A stretch of DNA of 64,000 nt, from contig NZ_BMVG01000021.1 in the NCBI RefSeq assembly GCF_014650595.1, forward strand, positions 1-64,000, written 5' to 3'. Each line of letters starts with the position of its first letter. Within the stretch, counting starts at the first letter, position 1. The notes under the pieces were generated by a model. That model worked only from the letters and a program-made list of their open reading frames with translations, made no database searches and was not told where the DNA came from. The position numbers were made by a program, and so were the translations under genes. This document shows, piece after piece, positions 16,174 to 25,718 of this stretch. This stretch comes from Streptomyces alanosinicus (GTDB taxonomy: Bacteria; Actinomycetota; Actinomycetes; Streptomycetales; Streptomycetaceae).

Positions 16174-16214
16174 CCGGATGTCCGGCCCCGGTTCAGGCGG
16201 GGCCGGACATCCGG
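16174..16214. terminator. Bidirectional terminator hairpin
   Basis: CCGGATGTCCGGCCCCG (16174-16190) and CGGGGCCGGACATCCGG (16198-16214) form a 17-bp perfect stem with a 7-nt loop. It sits between the convergent tetR and dicarboxylate symporter genes. Confidence 0.85.
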
Positions 16215-16227
16215 TGTCTTGCGCGGG

Positions 16228-17607
16228 TCAGGCCTTGGCCAGCTCCTTCTCCCTGGGTTCGGGGGCCTCGGTGACGCCCGCCTGGTTCTCGTCCAGCAGC
16301 GTGGTCTCGTCGAAGGGCAGCTCACCGGCGAGCACCCGGCGCACCCGGTCCTTGTCGATCTCCTTCGTCCAGGTGCCGACCAGCACCGTGGCGACGGCGT
16401 TGCCCGCGAAGTTCGTCAGCGCGCGCGCCTCGCTCATGAAGCGGTCGATGCCGACGATCAGACCCACGCCGTCCACCAGCGCCGGCTTGTGCGACTGCAG
16501 TCCGCCGGCCAGGGTGGCGAGGCCCGCGCCGCTGACGCCCGCCGCGCCCTTGGACGCCAGCAGCAGGAACAGCAGCAGCGGGATCTGCTCGCCCAGCGAC
16601 ATCGGCGTACCGAGCGCGTCCGCGATGTACAGCGAGGCCATGGTCATGTAGATCATGGTGCCGTCGAGGTTGAAGGAGTAACCGGTCGGCACGGTGATGC
16701 CGACGACCGGCTTGCTGACGCCCAGGTGCTCCATCTTCGCGATCAGCCGCGGCAGCGCGGACTCGGAGGACGAGGTGGACAGGATCAGCAGGAACTCGCG
16801 TGCCAGGTACTTGCACAGGGCGAAGATGTTCAGGCCCGCGACGATCCGCAGCACCGCGCCGAGCACGACGAAGACGAACAGGACGCAGGTGACGTAGAAG
16901 CCGAGCATGAGCACGACGAGGCTCTTCAGCGCGTTCAGGCCGGCCGAGCCGGTCACGGCCGCGATCGCGCCGAACGCGCCGACCGGCGCGGCCCACATGA
17001 CCATGGACAGGATGCGGAAGACGAGCCGCTGGATGTGCTCGACGCCGCGCAGCACCGGCTGTCCGGCCGGGCCCATGGCCTGCAGCGCGAACCCGGCGAG
17101 CAGGGCCACCAGCAGCGTCTGGAGGACCGACTCCCCGGTGAAGGCGGAGACGAAGGTGGTCGGGATGATCGACAGCACGAAGGCGACGGGCCCCAGCGCC
17201 TTCTTGTCCACCTGGGCGTGACCGGTCTGCCGGAGCGCGTCGGTCACATGCAGCCCGTCACCGGGGTGCAGCACATTGCCCACGAGGAGCCCGATGGCGA
17301 GCGCGACGAGCGACATGACGAGGAAGTAGCCAAGGGCGATTCCGCCGACGGTCCCGACCTTCGTGGCCTTCCGTACCGACCCGATGCCGATCACGATCGT
17401 GCAGAAGATGATCGGCGAGATCATCATCTTGATCAGGCTTACAAAGCCGGCACCGAGCGGTTTCAGCTGGACCGCGGCGTCGGGCCAGATGAGTCCCACG
17501 GCGATGCCGAGCGCGACCGCCACGATGACGGCGATGTACAGATAGTGGGTCCGGTCCCGTTTCACACGGGGTGCGGCAGGTGCCGTATCGGGGGTGCTGG
17601 CGGCCAC
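16228..17607 (-). CDS. dctA: Dicarboxylate:cation symporter (DctA/GltP family)
   Basis: A transporter of 459 residues in the DAACS family, which takes up C4-dicarboxylates such as succinate, fumarate and malate with protons or sodium. The family signature is clear: the Ser-rich hairpin LSTSSSESALPRLI, then GYSFNLDGTMIYMTMA, then the re-entrant AGVSGAGLATLAGGL and VGIDRFMSEARALTNFAGNAVATVLV. The frame is open from 17655, but the GTG at 17607 has a perfect AAGGAGG 6 bp upstream, so I choose it. A CitA/CitB-type two-component system is divergent upstream and is the likely inducer. The gene ends 14 bp from a strong terminator. Confidence 0.92.
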   Translation of the reverse strand: MAASTPDTAPAAPRVKRDRTHYLYIAVIVAVALGIAVGLIWPDAAVQLKPLGAGFVSLIKMMISPIIFCTIVIGIGSVRKATKVGTVGGIALGYFLVMSLVALAIGLLVGNVLHPGDGLHVTDALRQTGHAQVDKKALGPVAFVLSIIPTTFVSAFTGESVLQTLLVALLAGFALQAMGPAGQPVLRGVEHIQRLVFRILSMVMWAAPVGAFGAIAAVTGSAGLNALKSLVVLMLGFYVTCVLFVFVVLGAVLRIVAGLNIFALCKYLAREFLLILSTSSSESALPRLIAKMEHLGVSKPVVGITVPTGYSFNLDGTMIYMTMASLYIADALGTPMSLGEQIPLLLFLLLASKGAAGVSGAGLATLAGGLQSHKPALVDGVGLIVGIDRFMSEARALTNFAGNAVATVLVGTWTKEIDKDRVRRVLAGELPFDETTLLDENQAGVTEAPEPREKELAKA

Positions 17608-17770
17608 GGCTGCCCTCCTTGACGTCTTCGTCGGCATCACCGGCGTGCGGCTCACGTCCGGGCGTTGTGGGGGATGCGGTGACTATCTCCCGCCCTGTGA
17701 GGGCGGTCACCCTTCCGTTCATTTAGTTCACGCTTAACCGACGGGACATACGAGGAGGCACACTGCTGCC

Positions 17771-19399
17771 ATGCGCGTCCCCCGTCTCCCCCGGCCCCGC
17801 AGCCTGGCCGGCCAGCTGTTCGCCATGCAGGCCGTGCTGATCGCGCTGGTCGTGGCCGGGTACGCGCTGTTCACCTACGTCAGCGACCAGCACCAGGCCG
17901 AGGACGCCGCGGTCCGCCAGGTCACCGCGGTGGCCCGCTCGATCGCGGACGCCCCCTCGGTCCGCTCGGCGATCCACACCTCCGACCCCTCGGCCGCGCT
18001 GGAGCCGTACGCCCTGCAGGTCGCACGGGACGCGGACGTCGACTTCGTCACGATCATGAACACGGACGGGATCCGCTGGACCCACCCCGACCCCCGTCAG
18101 ATCGGCAAACGCTTCCTCGGCCGCATCGGCCCCGCCCTGCACGGCCACACCTTCACCGAGACCTACACCGGGACCCTCGGCCCCTCCGTCCGCGCGGTCA
18201 CCCCGGTCGAGGAGAACGGCCGGGTCATCGGCCTGGTCAGCGCCGGCATCAAGGTGCAGGAGATCAGCGCCCGGGTCCAGGACCAGGTCACCGCGCTGCT
18301 CGGGGTGGCCGGCGGGACCCTGCTGCTGGGCGCGGTCGGCACGTACGTCGTCAACGCCCGGCTGCGCCGCCACACCCACGGTATGAACGCCGCCGAGCTG
18401 AGCCGGATGCACGACTACCACCAGGCGGCGCTGCACGCGGTCCGCGAGGGCCTGCTGATGCTGGACGGGCAGTACAGGGTGGCGCTGATCAACGACGGCG
18501 GCCGGGAGCTGCTGGGCGTCGGCGCCGAGGACGACGTCATCGGCCGCTCGGTCGCCGGGCTCGGTCTGCCGGCCCCGCTGACCGGCGCGCTGCTGTCCTC
18601 GCAGCCCCGGGTGGACGAGGTCCATCTGACGGCGTCCCGGGTACTGGTGGTGAACACCTCGCCGGTGTCGGGAGGAGAGCAGCGGGGCACGGTGGCGACC
18701 CTGCGCGACGTGACCGAACTGCAGTCCCTGATGGGTGAGTTGGACTCCGAGCGCGGCTTCACCCAGGCCCTGCGCTCACAGGCGCACGAGGCGGCGAACC
18801 GGCTCCACACGGTGGTGTCGCTGATCGAGCTGGGCCGGGCCGAGGAGGCGGTGGCCTTCGCCACGGCCGAGCTGGAGCTGGCCCAGGCCCTGACCGACCG
18901 GGTGGTCGCGGCGGTCGGCGAGCCGGTGCTCGCGGCCCTGCTGCTCGGCAAGACGGCCCAGGCCAACGAGCGGGGCGTGGAACTGGTGGTCTCCCCGGAC
19001 AGCCGCCTCGACGACGGTGTGCTCCCCGCGGACCTGGCCGCACGGGACCTCGTCACCATCCTCGGCAACCTGATCGACAACGCGGTGGACGCGGCGCAGG
19101 GCAGCACGGGGGCGCGGGTGACGGTGACGGCGTACGCCTCGGCGACCGAGCTGGTGCTGCGGGTGTCCGACACCGGACCCGGGGTCGACGCGGCCCATGC
19201 GGACCTGGTATTCCAGCGGGGGTTCTCGACGAAGCCGGCCGGGCCCGGCGGCCGGGGCCTCGGGCTGGCCCTGGTCCGGCAGGCGGTGACCCGCCACGAG
19301 GGCACATTGACGGTGGCGGAGTCCGACGAGGACGGCGAGGGCGGAGCGATGTTCGAGGTGCGGTTGCCGCTGCGCCCGGCGGTGGGTGACGGCAGATGA
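17771..19399 (+). CDS. CitA/DcuS-type sensor histidine kinase
   Basis: A protein of 542 residues. It has an N-terminal membrane helix (FAMQAVLIALVVAGYALFTYV), an extracellular PAS-like sensor with NTDGIRWTHPDPRQIGKRF, which is the citrate/C4-dicarboxylate pocket pattern, and a second helix (VAGGTLLLGAVGTYVV). A cytoplasmic PAS domain is followed by a HisKA-type region with SQAHEAANRLHTVVSLIELG, where the usual RAxxHE phospho-His box is SQAHEAANRLH. The ATPase domain has LGNLIDNAVDAA and DTGPGV, then GGRGLGLALVRQ. It overlaps its response regulator as ATGA and is divergent from dctA, so it probably senses dicarboxylates and switches on uptake. Confidence 0.92.
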   Translation: MRVPRLPRPRSLAGQLFAMQAVLIALVVAGYALFTYVSDQHQAEDAAVRQVTAVARSIADAPSVRSAIHTSDPSAALEPYALQVARDADVDFVTIMNTDGIRWTHPDPRQIGKRFLGRIGPALHGHTFTETYTGTLGPSVRAVTPVEENGRVIGLVSAGIKVQEISARVQDQVTALLGVAGGTLLLGAVGTYVVNARLRRHTHGMNAAELSRMHDYHQAALHAVREGLLMLDGQYRVALINDGGRELLGVGAEDDVIGRSVAGLGLPAPLTGALLSSQPRVDEVHLTASRVLVVNTSPVSGGEQRGTVATLRDVTELQSLMGELDSERGFTQALRSQAHEAANRLHTVVSLIELGRAEEAVAFATAELELAQALTDRVVAAVGEPVLAALLLGKTAQANERGVELVVSPDSRLDDGVLPADLAARDLVTILGNLIDNAVDAAQGSTGARVTVTAYASATELVLRVSDTGPGVDAAHADLVFQRGFSTKPAGPGGRGLGLALVRQAVTRHEGTLTVAESDEDGEGGAMFEVRLPLRPAVGDGR

Positions 19400-20085
19400 C
19401 TCGGGACCAGCAGCCGATCCGGGTCCTCGTGGTCGAGGACGACCCGGTGGCCGCCGACGCCCATGTGATGTACGTCGACCGGGTGCCCGGCTTCGTCGCG
19501 GTCGGCAAGGCGCACACGGGCGCCCAGGCGCGCCGCGTCCTGGACCGTACGGCCGTGGATCTGCTGCTGCTGGATCTGCATCTGCCCGACGTGCACGGTC
19601 TGCAGTTCGCCCGCTCGCTGCGTGCGGCCGGCCATCACGCGGACGTCATAGCGGTCACCTCGGCCCGCGATCTGACGATGGTGCGCGAGGGCGTCTCGCT
19701 GGGCGTCGTCCAGTACGTGCTGAAGCCCTTCACGTTCGCCACGCTCCGCGACCGCCTCATCCGCTACGCCGAGTTCCACGCGGCGGCAGGCGAGGCGAGC
19801 GGCCAGGACGAGGTCGACCGCGCGCTGGCCACCCTGCGGGCACCGACGCCCGCGGCCCTGCCGAAAGGGCTGAGCGGGCCAACCCTGGAGCGGGTGACGT
19901 CGGCTCTGCGAGAGGCGGAGGCGGGGCTCACGGCGGCGGGGCTGGCGGAGGCGGTAGGCATCTCGCGGATCACCGCACGCCGTTACCTGGAACACCTGGT
20001 GGAAGCAGGCCGCGCCGACCGGAACCCGCTGTATGGGCAGGTGGGCCGGCCGGAGCTGGTGTATCGATGGGTCCGAGGCCGTTAG
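19396..20085 (+). CDS. CitB/DcuR-type response regulator
   Basis: A protein of 229 residues. The receiver domain has the acidic pair VVEDDP, the phospho-accepting Asp in LLLLDLHLPDVHG and the Lys in VLKPFTFATLRDRL. The C-terminal domain is a helix-turn-helix with LTAAGLAEAVGISRITARRYLEHLVEAGRADR, seen here as AEAVGISRITARRYLEHL, as in CitB/DcuR regulators. The start codon overlaps the kinase stop as ATGA. It probably activates the divergent dctA gene. It converges with the STAND ATPase gene, with their 3' ends overlapping by 4 bp. Confidence 0.93.
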   Translation: MTRDQQPIRVLVVEDDPVAADAHVMYVDRVPGFVAVGKAHTGAQARRVLDRTAVDLLLLDLHLPDVHGLQFARSLRAAGHHADVIAVTSARDLTMVREGVSLGVVQYVLKPFTFATLRDRLIRYAEFHAAAGEASGQDEVDRALATLRAPTPAALPKGLSGPTLERVTSALREAEAGLTAAGLAEAVGISRITARRYLEHLVEAGRADRNPLYGQVGRPELVYRWVRGR

Positions 20086-22199
20086 CCGGGCTTCTCGTCG
20101 AGTTCGTCGGCCAGGGCGAGGACCTCGTAGGCCTTGGTGATGGCCTCGTGCCCCTCGTCGTAGGCGCCGGCGAGGTTGAAGGCGTCGCACGCCTCCGCGT
20201 AACAGACGTGGGCCTCTTCCAGGGCGTTTGCAACCTCAAAGACGCGCCCCAGGAGGGTGAGTACCTTGCCGAGCCGGTACCGGCTCTTTCGTTCGTCGAA
20301 GACCTCCGCGGCCGTGACCAACGCCTCGATCGCCTCCTCGACGCGCTCCAGCTCCAGCAGCGCCATACCGAGGAGGTGCAACGCCACCCCGCTGTTCTCC
20401 CGGTCACCGGTCGCCTCGAACAGCTCGAAGGCGCGACGGTGCGCGTCGACGGACTCCTCCTTCCTCCCGAGCGCGAAGAGGGCGGTGCCCATGCGATTCC
20501 AGACCTGCGCCTCCCCGTTGCGCTTCCCCGCGGCCTGGAACATGCCGAGAGCGCGGCGCAGCGCAAGGATTCCCTCCTCCGGCCGGCCCGCCGCCACGAG
20601 GGCGAAGCCCAGCTCGACCCACACGCCCGGCTCGCGGTCGTCACCTCCGAGCAGCTGATACAGGTCGCGTGCGGCGGTGAGCACCTCGATCGCGTCGTCC
20701 GGCCGGCCGACCGCCGTCAGGAAGTTGCCGAGGTGTTCGCTTGCGACGGCCGCGCCCAAGGGGTTTCCGGTGCGAAACGCGGCCTCCCGCGCCGCGCCGA
20801 TCACCGTGATCCCGTCATCGTAGGAACGACGTTCGTACAGGTACACGGACAGGGACTGGGCCAACACCCCCGCCAGGTCGGCGAACCGGTCCTCCCCGGC
20901 CCACTGCACCGCGGCCACCAACGCCGGTCTCTCCGCCTCCAGCCAGTCCAGCGCCTCGGCATGGTCGGCGAAGCTCTCCGGCTCGCTGTCCCCCGGCAGC
21001 CGTCGGATCCAGTCGTCGGCCGCGCCCGCCCGGCGGCAGTAGAACCCCAGCAGCTGCTCCCGGGCGGCTGCCGCCTCCTCCCGCAGGTCCGCGTCCGCCG
21101 CGACCACGCCCATGCCGAAGGCCCGCGTCAGGTCGTGCATCCGCCACCGGCCGGGCCGGCCGGCGCGCTCCAGAAGATGCGCACGGGCGAGGACGTGCAC
21201 CTCCGGCGGCGTGGTCCCCTCGGTTCCGGCCAGCGCGGCGGCCGCCTCCTCGCTCAGCTCGAACGCCGGCGCGACGGAGAGCAGCCTCAGCAGACGCGCG
21301 GGGTCGGCGGGCAGCCGGCGGTAGGACAGCTCGAAGGCGGCGCGGACGCTGCGCTCGCCGTCGTCGAGCGGGGCGAGCCGGTCATGTGCGCCGGCCAGCT
21401 CGTCGGCGAGGTCGGCGACCGGCCTGCCGGGATCCCCGGCGAGCAGCGCCGCGGTGATCTGCAGGGCCAGCGGCAGGTGTCCGCAGAGCCGGGCGAGACG
21501 CGCCACCGCCTCGGCCTCCCCGGTGACACGGCGGTCGTCCGGGTCCGCGTTGCTCAGCGCCCGGTCCAGGAGCCGGTACGACTCCTCGGGTGTGAGTTCT
21601 CCCAACGGAACCAGTCTCGCGCCGAGTTGGGTGATCCTGTGCCGCGAGGTGACGAGGATCCGGTGTCGGGGGGTGTCGCCCGGCAGCAGGGGCCGTACCT
21701 GCTCCGCGGAGGAGGCGTTGTCGGCGAGGATCAGCAGACCGTCCCGTTCGGCCAGCAACGACCGGAACAGCGCGGCCCTGGCGTCCGCCGGGCCGGGGAT
21801 GTGCTCCGGATCCGCACCGAGCGCCCGCAGCAGCGACTGGAGCGCCTGCTCGGGGGTGACCGGAGCGTCGTCGTACCCGTGCAGGTCCACGAAGAGCGCG
21901 CCGCCCGGGAACCACCCCGCCCTACGGGCCAGGTGCGCCGCCTTCACGGCCAGCGCGGTCTTGCCGATGCCGCCCAGCCCGGACACGGCGGCGACGAGTA
22001 CGGCCCGCCGGGCCTCGGATCCGGAGGGGTCCAGGGCGGCGAGCAGCTTGGCCAGTTCCTCGTCCCGGCCCACGAATCCGGCCTCCGCGAGGGGTAACGC
22101 GTCCAACGCGGTCGGCGCGGGTGCTCGATGCCGGTACTCCACCTTCCCGATGACCGGCCCGTGGAACTGCCCGCCCCGGAAGTCGATGTGATCGCTCAC
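20082..22199 (-). CDS. STAND NTPase: NB-ARC domain with TPR repeats
   Basis: A protein of 705 residues. Residues 1-20 are the short motif VSDHIDFRGGQFHGPVIGKV. A linker leads to an NB-ARC ATPase with GFVGRDEEL, the P-loop SGLGGIGKTALAV (73-85), Walker B DGLLILADNASS, sensor RHRILVTSRHR and GHLPLALQI. A winged helix (WRMHDLTRAFGMG) follows, and about six TPR units from residue 430 on (such as AIEVLTAARDLYQLLG and GILALRRALGMFQAAG). The GTG start overlaps the stop of the membrane protein gene as GTGA. STAND proteins act as ligand-triggered switches; context suggests a conflict system and the ligand is unknown. Confidence 0.85.
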   Translation of the reverse strand: MSDHIDFRGGQFHGPVIGKVEYRHRAPAPTALDALPLAEAGFVGRDEELAKLLAALDPSGSEARRAVLVAAVSGLGGIGKTALAVKAAHLARRAGWFPGGALFVDLHGYDDAPVTPEQALQSLLRALGADPEHIPGPADARAALFRSLLAERDGLLILADNASSAEQVRPLLPGDTPRHRILVTSRHRITQLGARLVPLGELTPEESYRLLDRALSNADPDDRRVTGEAEAVARLARLCGHLPLALQITAALLAGDPGRPVADLADELAGAHDRLAPLDDGERSVRAAFELSYRRLPADPARLLRLLSVAPAFELSEEAAAALAGTEGTTPPEVHVLARAHLLERAGRPGRWRMHDLTRAFGMGVVAADADLREEAAAAREQLLGFYCRRAGAADDWIRRLPGDSEPESFADHAEALDWLEAERPALVAAVQWAGEDRFADLAGVLAQSLSVYLYERRSYDDGITVIGAAREAAFRTGNPLGAAVASEHLGNFLTAVGRPDDAIEVLTAARDLYQLLGGDDREPGVWVELGFALVAAGRPEEGILALRRALGMFQAAGKRNGEAQVWNRMGTALFALGRKEESVDAHRRAFELFEATGDRENSGVALHLLGMALLELERVEEAIEALVTAAEVFDERKSRYRLGKVLTLLGRVFEVANALEEAHVCYAEACDAFNLAGAYDEGHEAITKAYEVLALADELDEKPG

Positions 22200-22753
22200 C
22201 CGACCGCACTCCCCGCTCCGAACGGCACGGCGTACCGGACGATGCACGCCCCCAGCCCCACGACCGCGACCGCCTCCATCACGGACAGGACGATCAGCCC
22301 GGCCGAGACGGCACCGCCCGCCCAGTACACGACGAGCGCGCCCGACGGCACGACGCAGAAGGCGAGGAGGTCCACCACACACTGCACGGCCTTCCGGGAG
22401 AGGCGCCGCTCGTCCGTGCGGTGTGCGACCTCCCAGGCGAAGACCTCATCCCCCTCGGCCTGAGCCAGCACGGCGAGCCGGGGCCCCAACTCCGCCCGCA
22501 CATAAGCACCGATCGCCGAGATCTTGTGGTCGTTGACCAGATAGGTCCACCCGAGCACGACGCACACCGGCGGCAACGCCAGCAGCATCGCCGGCTGCTT
22601 GGCCTGGGCGGCGGCGGCGATCACGGCGGCCACCACGGTGAGGGTGACGTACAGCAGATTGTCCCGGAACCCGATCCGTGTCTTCTGCTCGTCCTTGAGT
22701 GTCTGGTACTCGGTGAGCAGCAACTGCCCTACGGTGACGTCTCGTTCCGGCAC
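22196..22753 (-). CDS. Small multi-pass membrane protein, candidate effector of the STAND system
   Basis: A protein of 185 residues with an amphipathic N-terminus (LLLTEYQTLKDEQKTRIGFRD), two closely spaced helices (LLYVTLTVVAAVIAAAA and LLALPPVCVVLGWTYLV), a cytoplasmic helical stretch of about 50 residues and two further helices (VVDLLAFCVVPSGALVVYW and LSVMEAVAVVGLGACIV). I do not recognise a named family, but small membrane proteins of this kind are frequent pore-forming effectors beside STAND ATPases. The GTG at 22753 has AAGGGG at good spacing. It is coupled by GTGA overlap to the STAND gene and divergent from the nucleosidase-like gene, with only 33 bp between the two starts. Confidence 0.7.
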   Translation of the reverse strand: MPERDVTVGQLLLTEYQTLKDEQKTRIGFRDNLLYVTLTVVAAVIAAAAQAKQPAMLLALPPVCVVLGWTYLVNDHKISAIGAYVRAELGPRLAVLAQAEGDEVFAWEVAHRTDERRLSRKAVQCVVDLLAFCVVPSGALVVYWAGGAVSAGLIVLSVMEAVAVVGLGACIVRYAVPFGAGSAVG

Positions 22754-22786
22754 TCCGACCCCTTCCCCCGGCAGTATTTTAGGAGT

Positions 22787-23629
22787 GTGCCGGAGACAAA
22801 GCCCACTGTTCTGGTCCTGACCGCGCTCGCGTTGGAGTACGCGGCCGTGCGCCCGCACATCGAGGACCGCGAGGAACGTGTCCATCACAACGGGACGCGT
22901 GTCGAAATCGGCAGACTGCCCGACAGTCCCTGGCAGGTCGCGATCAGCGAGCTGGGGGTGGGCGCCGAGCGGGCCGCGGCACTGGCCACGCAGCTCATCG
23001 AGTGGTTGCGGCCACAAGCCGTGTTCTTCGTGGGCGTCGCCGGCAGCCTGAAGAACGACATCGGCATCGGTGACGTGGTGGTCGGCACCCAGGTCTACGA
23101 GATCCACGGCGGGAAGCAGACGAGCGAGGGCTTCAAGGTCCGGCCCAAGGCCCTGCCCAGCTCGCACGCGCTGGAGCAGGCGGCCCGTTCAGCGGCACGG
23201 GACCTGGATGACGTGGAGGTGCACTTCGCACCGATCGCCACGGGTGACGTGGTGCTGGCCGACTCCGGGTCCGACATCGCGCGCTTCATCGAGTCGCACT
23301 ACAACGACGCCGGGGCGATCGAGATGGAGGGGTCGGGAGCGGCCAACGCGGCGCGATTCAGCGGTCAGTCGGACGCACTCGTCATCCGGGGTGTCAGCGA
23401 CCACGCGAACGCGGGCAAGTCGCTGGCCGACGCCGGCGGCTCACAGAAACTGGCGGCGGCACAGGCGGCCTCGGTGACGGTGGCGGTGCTGCGCAAGCAC
23501 CTCCCTCGCGGCAGGGGTTCCGCCGACTCCGAGGAGGGGCCCCAAGAACACCACGGGGGTGACCACCTCGACTTCCGGGACGGCACCTTCTACGGGACCG
23601 TCATCGGCAAGCAGACCGGAAACCGGTAG
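22787..23629 (+). CDS. Nucleoside phosphorylase/MTA-SAH nucleosidase-like domain protein
   Basis: A product of 280 residues with the PNP/UDP superfamily fold: VLVLTALALEYAAVRPHI, then VFFVGVAGSLKNDIGIGDVVVGTQVYE, seen here as FFVGVAGSLKNDIGIGDVV, then GAIEMEGSGAANAAR (substrate Glu) and VIRGVSDHANAGK (catalytic Asp). In conflict systems such domains act as nucleotide- or NAD-depleting effectors. The C-terminus carries DHLDFRDGTFYGTVIGK, which matches the N-terminal motif of the STAND protein next door. It ends at a TAG, after which an NB-ARC region continues in another frame, so this may be the first part of a broken PNP-NB-ARC-TPR fusion. GTG 22787 lies 7 bp after TATTTT and may be leaderless. 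Confidence 0.72.
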   Translation: MPETKPTVLVLTALALEYAAVRPHIEDREERVHHNGTRVEIGRLPDSPWQVAISELGVGAERAAALATQLIEWLRPQAVFFVGVAGSLKNDIGIGDVVVGTQVYEIHGGKQTSEGFKVRPKALPSSHALEQAARSAARDLDDVEVHFAPIATGDVVLADSGSDIARFIESHYNDAGAIEMEGSGAANAARFSGQSDALVIRGVSDHANAGKSLADAGGSQKLAAAQAASVTVAVLRKHLPRGRGSADSEEGPQEHHGGDHLDFRDGTFYGTVIGKQTGNR

Positions 23630-25645
23630 AGCCACCATCCACGGCCCGGTCCCACGCGCGAGTGCCACGCTGCCGCCCCGTCCGCTGGGCTTCACCGGCC
23701 GCTCGGAGGAGCTGGACCGATTGCTCCCGCACCTCGCGCCGGGTGGGGCCGATCCGAGAGTGCTCCCGCTCCTCATCTTCGCCGTCACCGGCATGGGTGG
23801 CATCGGCAAGACCGCGCTGGCGGTGGAGGCGGCACATCCGGGCGCATGCGGAGGGCTGGTTCCCGGGCGGGACGCTGTTCGTGGACCTGCGGGGGTACGA
23901 CGATGATCCGGTCACGGCCGATCAGGCGGTGCCGGCGCTGCTCGACGCGCTCGGGGTGCGGGGTGAGGATCTGCCGCCGGCGGCGGAGCGGCAGTACGAC
24001 GCGTACCGCACGCTGCTCGCCGCACGCCGCACGCCGGGACCGGATGCTGCTGATCCTGGACAACGCGTCGGATCCGTCCCAGTACCTGCCGCTGATGCCC
24101 GGTACAGATCGCCATCGCGTGCTCATCACCTCGCGGGACCGTCCTGATGCGCTTCCGGTACGGCTCATCGACCTTGAGACGCTTGATCCTGACGACTCGG
24201 TCGCTCTGGTGACGCGTGCGTTGCAGAACACTGACGAGCGCGACGAACGCGCACGGTGCGAGCCGGACGCACTGTGCGAACTTGTCGACCTGTGCGGTCA
24301 CTTGCCGCTGGCGCTCCAGATTACGGCGGGTATGCTGCGGCGGCGTCGGCATCGGGACATCGCCTCGCTGGTGGCCGAGATCCGCGGCACCGGTGACCCG
24401 ATCGCTGTCCTGGACCAGGGCAGCCCGGGCACGGACCTGTACGGGCGGTCACTGGTCCTGCGCCCTGTGCTGGAGACGTCGTATCGCCGACTGCCGCATG
24501 ACCAGGCCCTATTGCTGCGCCTGCGGTGTCTGGCGGGGAGTGCGGAGACGGCGACGGAGACAGTCGCGGCCCTGGCCGATGTTGACGCGGAGGCCGTGCT
24601 GTCGCCGCTTGAGGACTTGGCTGCAGCGCACCTCGTGACCCCGGTACGCCTCACCGGCGAACCGGGGTCGGCCGTGCGGTGGCGGGTGCATGACCTGGTG
24701 CGGGGGTTCGGAGCGGGCGTGGTGGCGGAAGATACGGCGCTGTGGGAGGAGGGGGAGGCTGCGCGGGAGCGGGTACTGGAGTTCTACTGCCAGTGGGCAG
24801 CCGTGGCTGATCACCGCTTGCGGTGGCTGCCGGGAATGGCGGAGCCGGAGCGGTTCGGGGATCGCGCGCAGGCGTTGGCGTGGCTGGACGGGGAGCGGGC
24901 GGGCCTGGTGACGGCAGTGGCGTGGGCGCAGGAGCGGCGGTTCGCGGGCGCGGCGGTGCGACTGGCTTGGTCTTTGCGGGAGTACCTCTCTTGGCGTCGG
25001 TATTTCGATGACTGGATCGCAGTCATGGAGGCCACACGGGAGGCCACCCACCGCGCCGCAGACCGCCTGGGCGAGGCGACGGCGTCGGACAGCCTCGGTA
25101 TAGCCCTGCGGCAGACAGGGCGGGCGGAGGAGGCGATCGACGCCCACACCTGCGCCCGCGACCTGCTGCAGGCCGCCGGAGACCGCTACTACGAGGCCAT
25201 GACCTGGACCAACCTCGGCAACGCCCTGCGGAAAGCGGGCCGGGCGCAGGAGGCTATCGAGGCGCACGGCACGTCACTGGCGATCTTCCAGGAGTTGGAG
25301 GCCTGGTACAGCGAAGGGATGACCCTTTACAACCTGGCCATCGCCCATGAGGCCGCTTGCCACCCTGCCGAAGCCCGCACCTTCTACCTCCAGTCCGCCG
25401 ATGCATTCACTCGCGCCAACGCCCCCGCAGAAGCTGTAGGCGAGTGTCTCGGGGGAGGGCGGTGGCGTCTGCGGTGCATCGAGGGAGGTGGGGCAGGCCG
25501 ATACGGTGACGGGTGTGGACACGGACGACTCCTTCCCGCCCCTCCCCAGGGCACGAGAGTGCGGGCAGGCTCGCACGATGCACTTCCGACGACGCCGTAC
25601 CGTAAGCCCGGCGTAACCCAATTGCACGCACACGCATTGACCTGA
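23630..25645 (+). pseudogene. Frameshifted NB-ARC-TPR STAND region, probably fused to the upstream PNP domain
   Basis: Three frames in turn encode one protein. First comes GFTGRSEELDRLLPHLAP and the P-loop TGMGGIGKTALAVEAAH (to about 23836). Next is EGWFPGGTLFVDLRGYDDDP (about 23840-24030). Then RDRMLLILDNASDPSQYLPL, GHLPLALQI, WRVHDLVRGFGAGVV and TPR units (24036-25645). The first junction is explained by an extra C near 23838. The second is explained by a 7-bp tandem duplication, GCACGCC at 24022-24028 and 24029-24035; removing one copy restores AARRDRMLLILD. The tail after about 25440 also looks off-frame. Inferred to be an inactivated paralogue of the 20082-22199 gene. Confidence 0.75.
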
Positions 25646-25718
25646 CGAGACCACGGCTCATACCTTCACACGGCAACCACCTGGCCACGTAGAAGTGCGC
25701 CCGCAGGAGGTCATGCCC

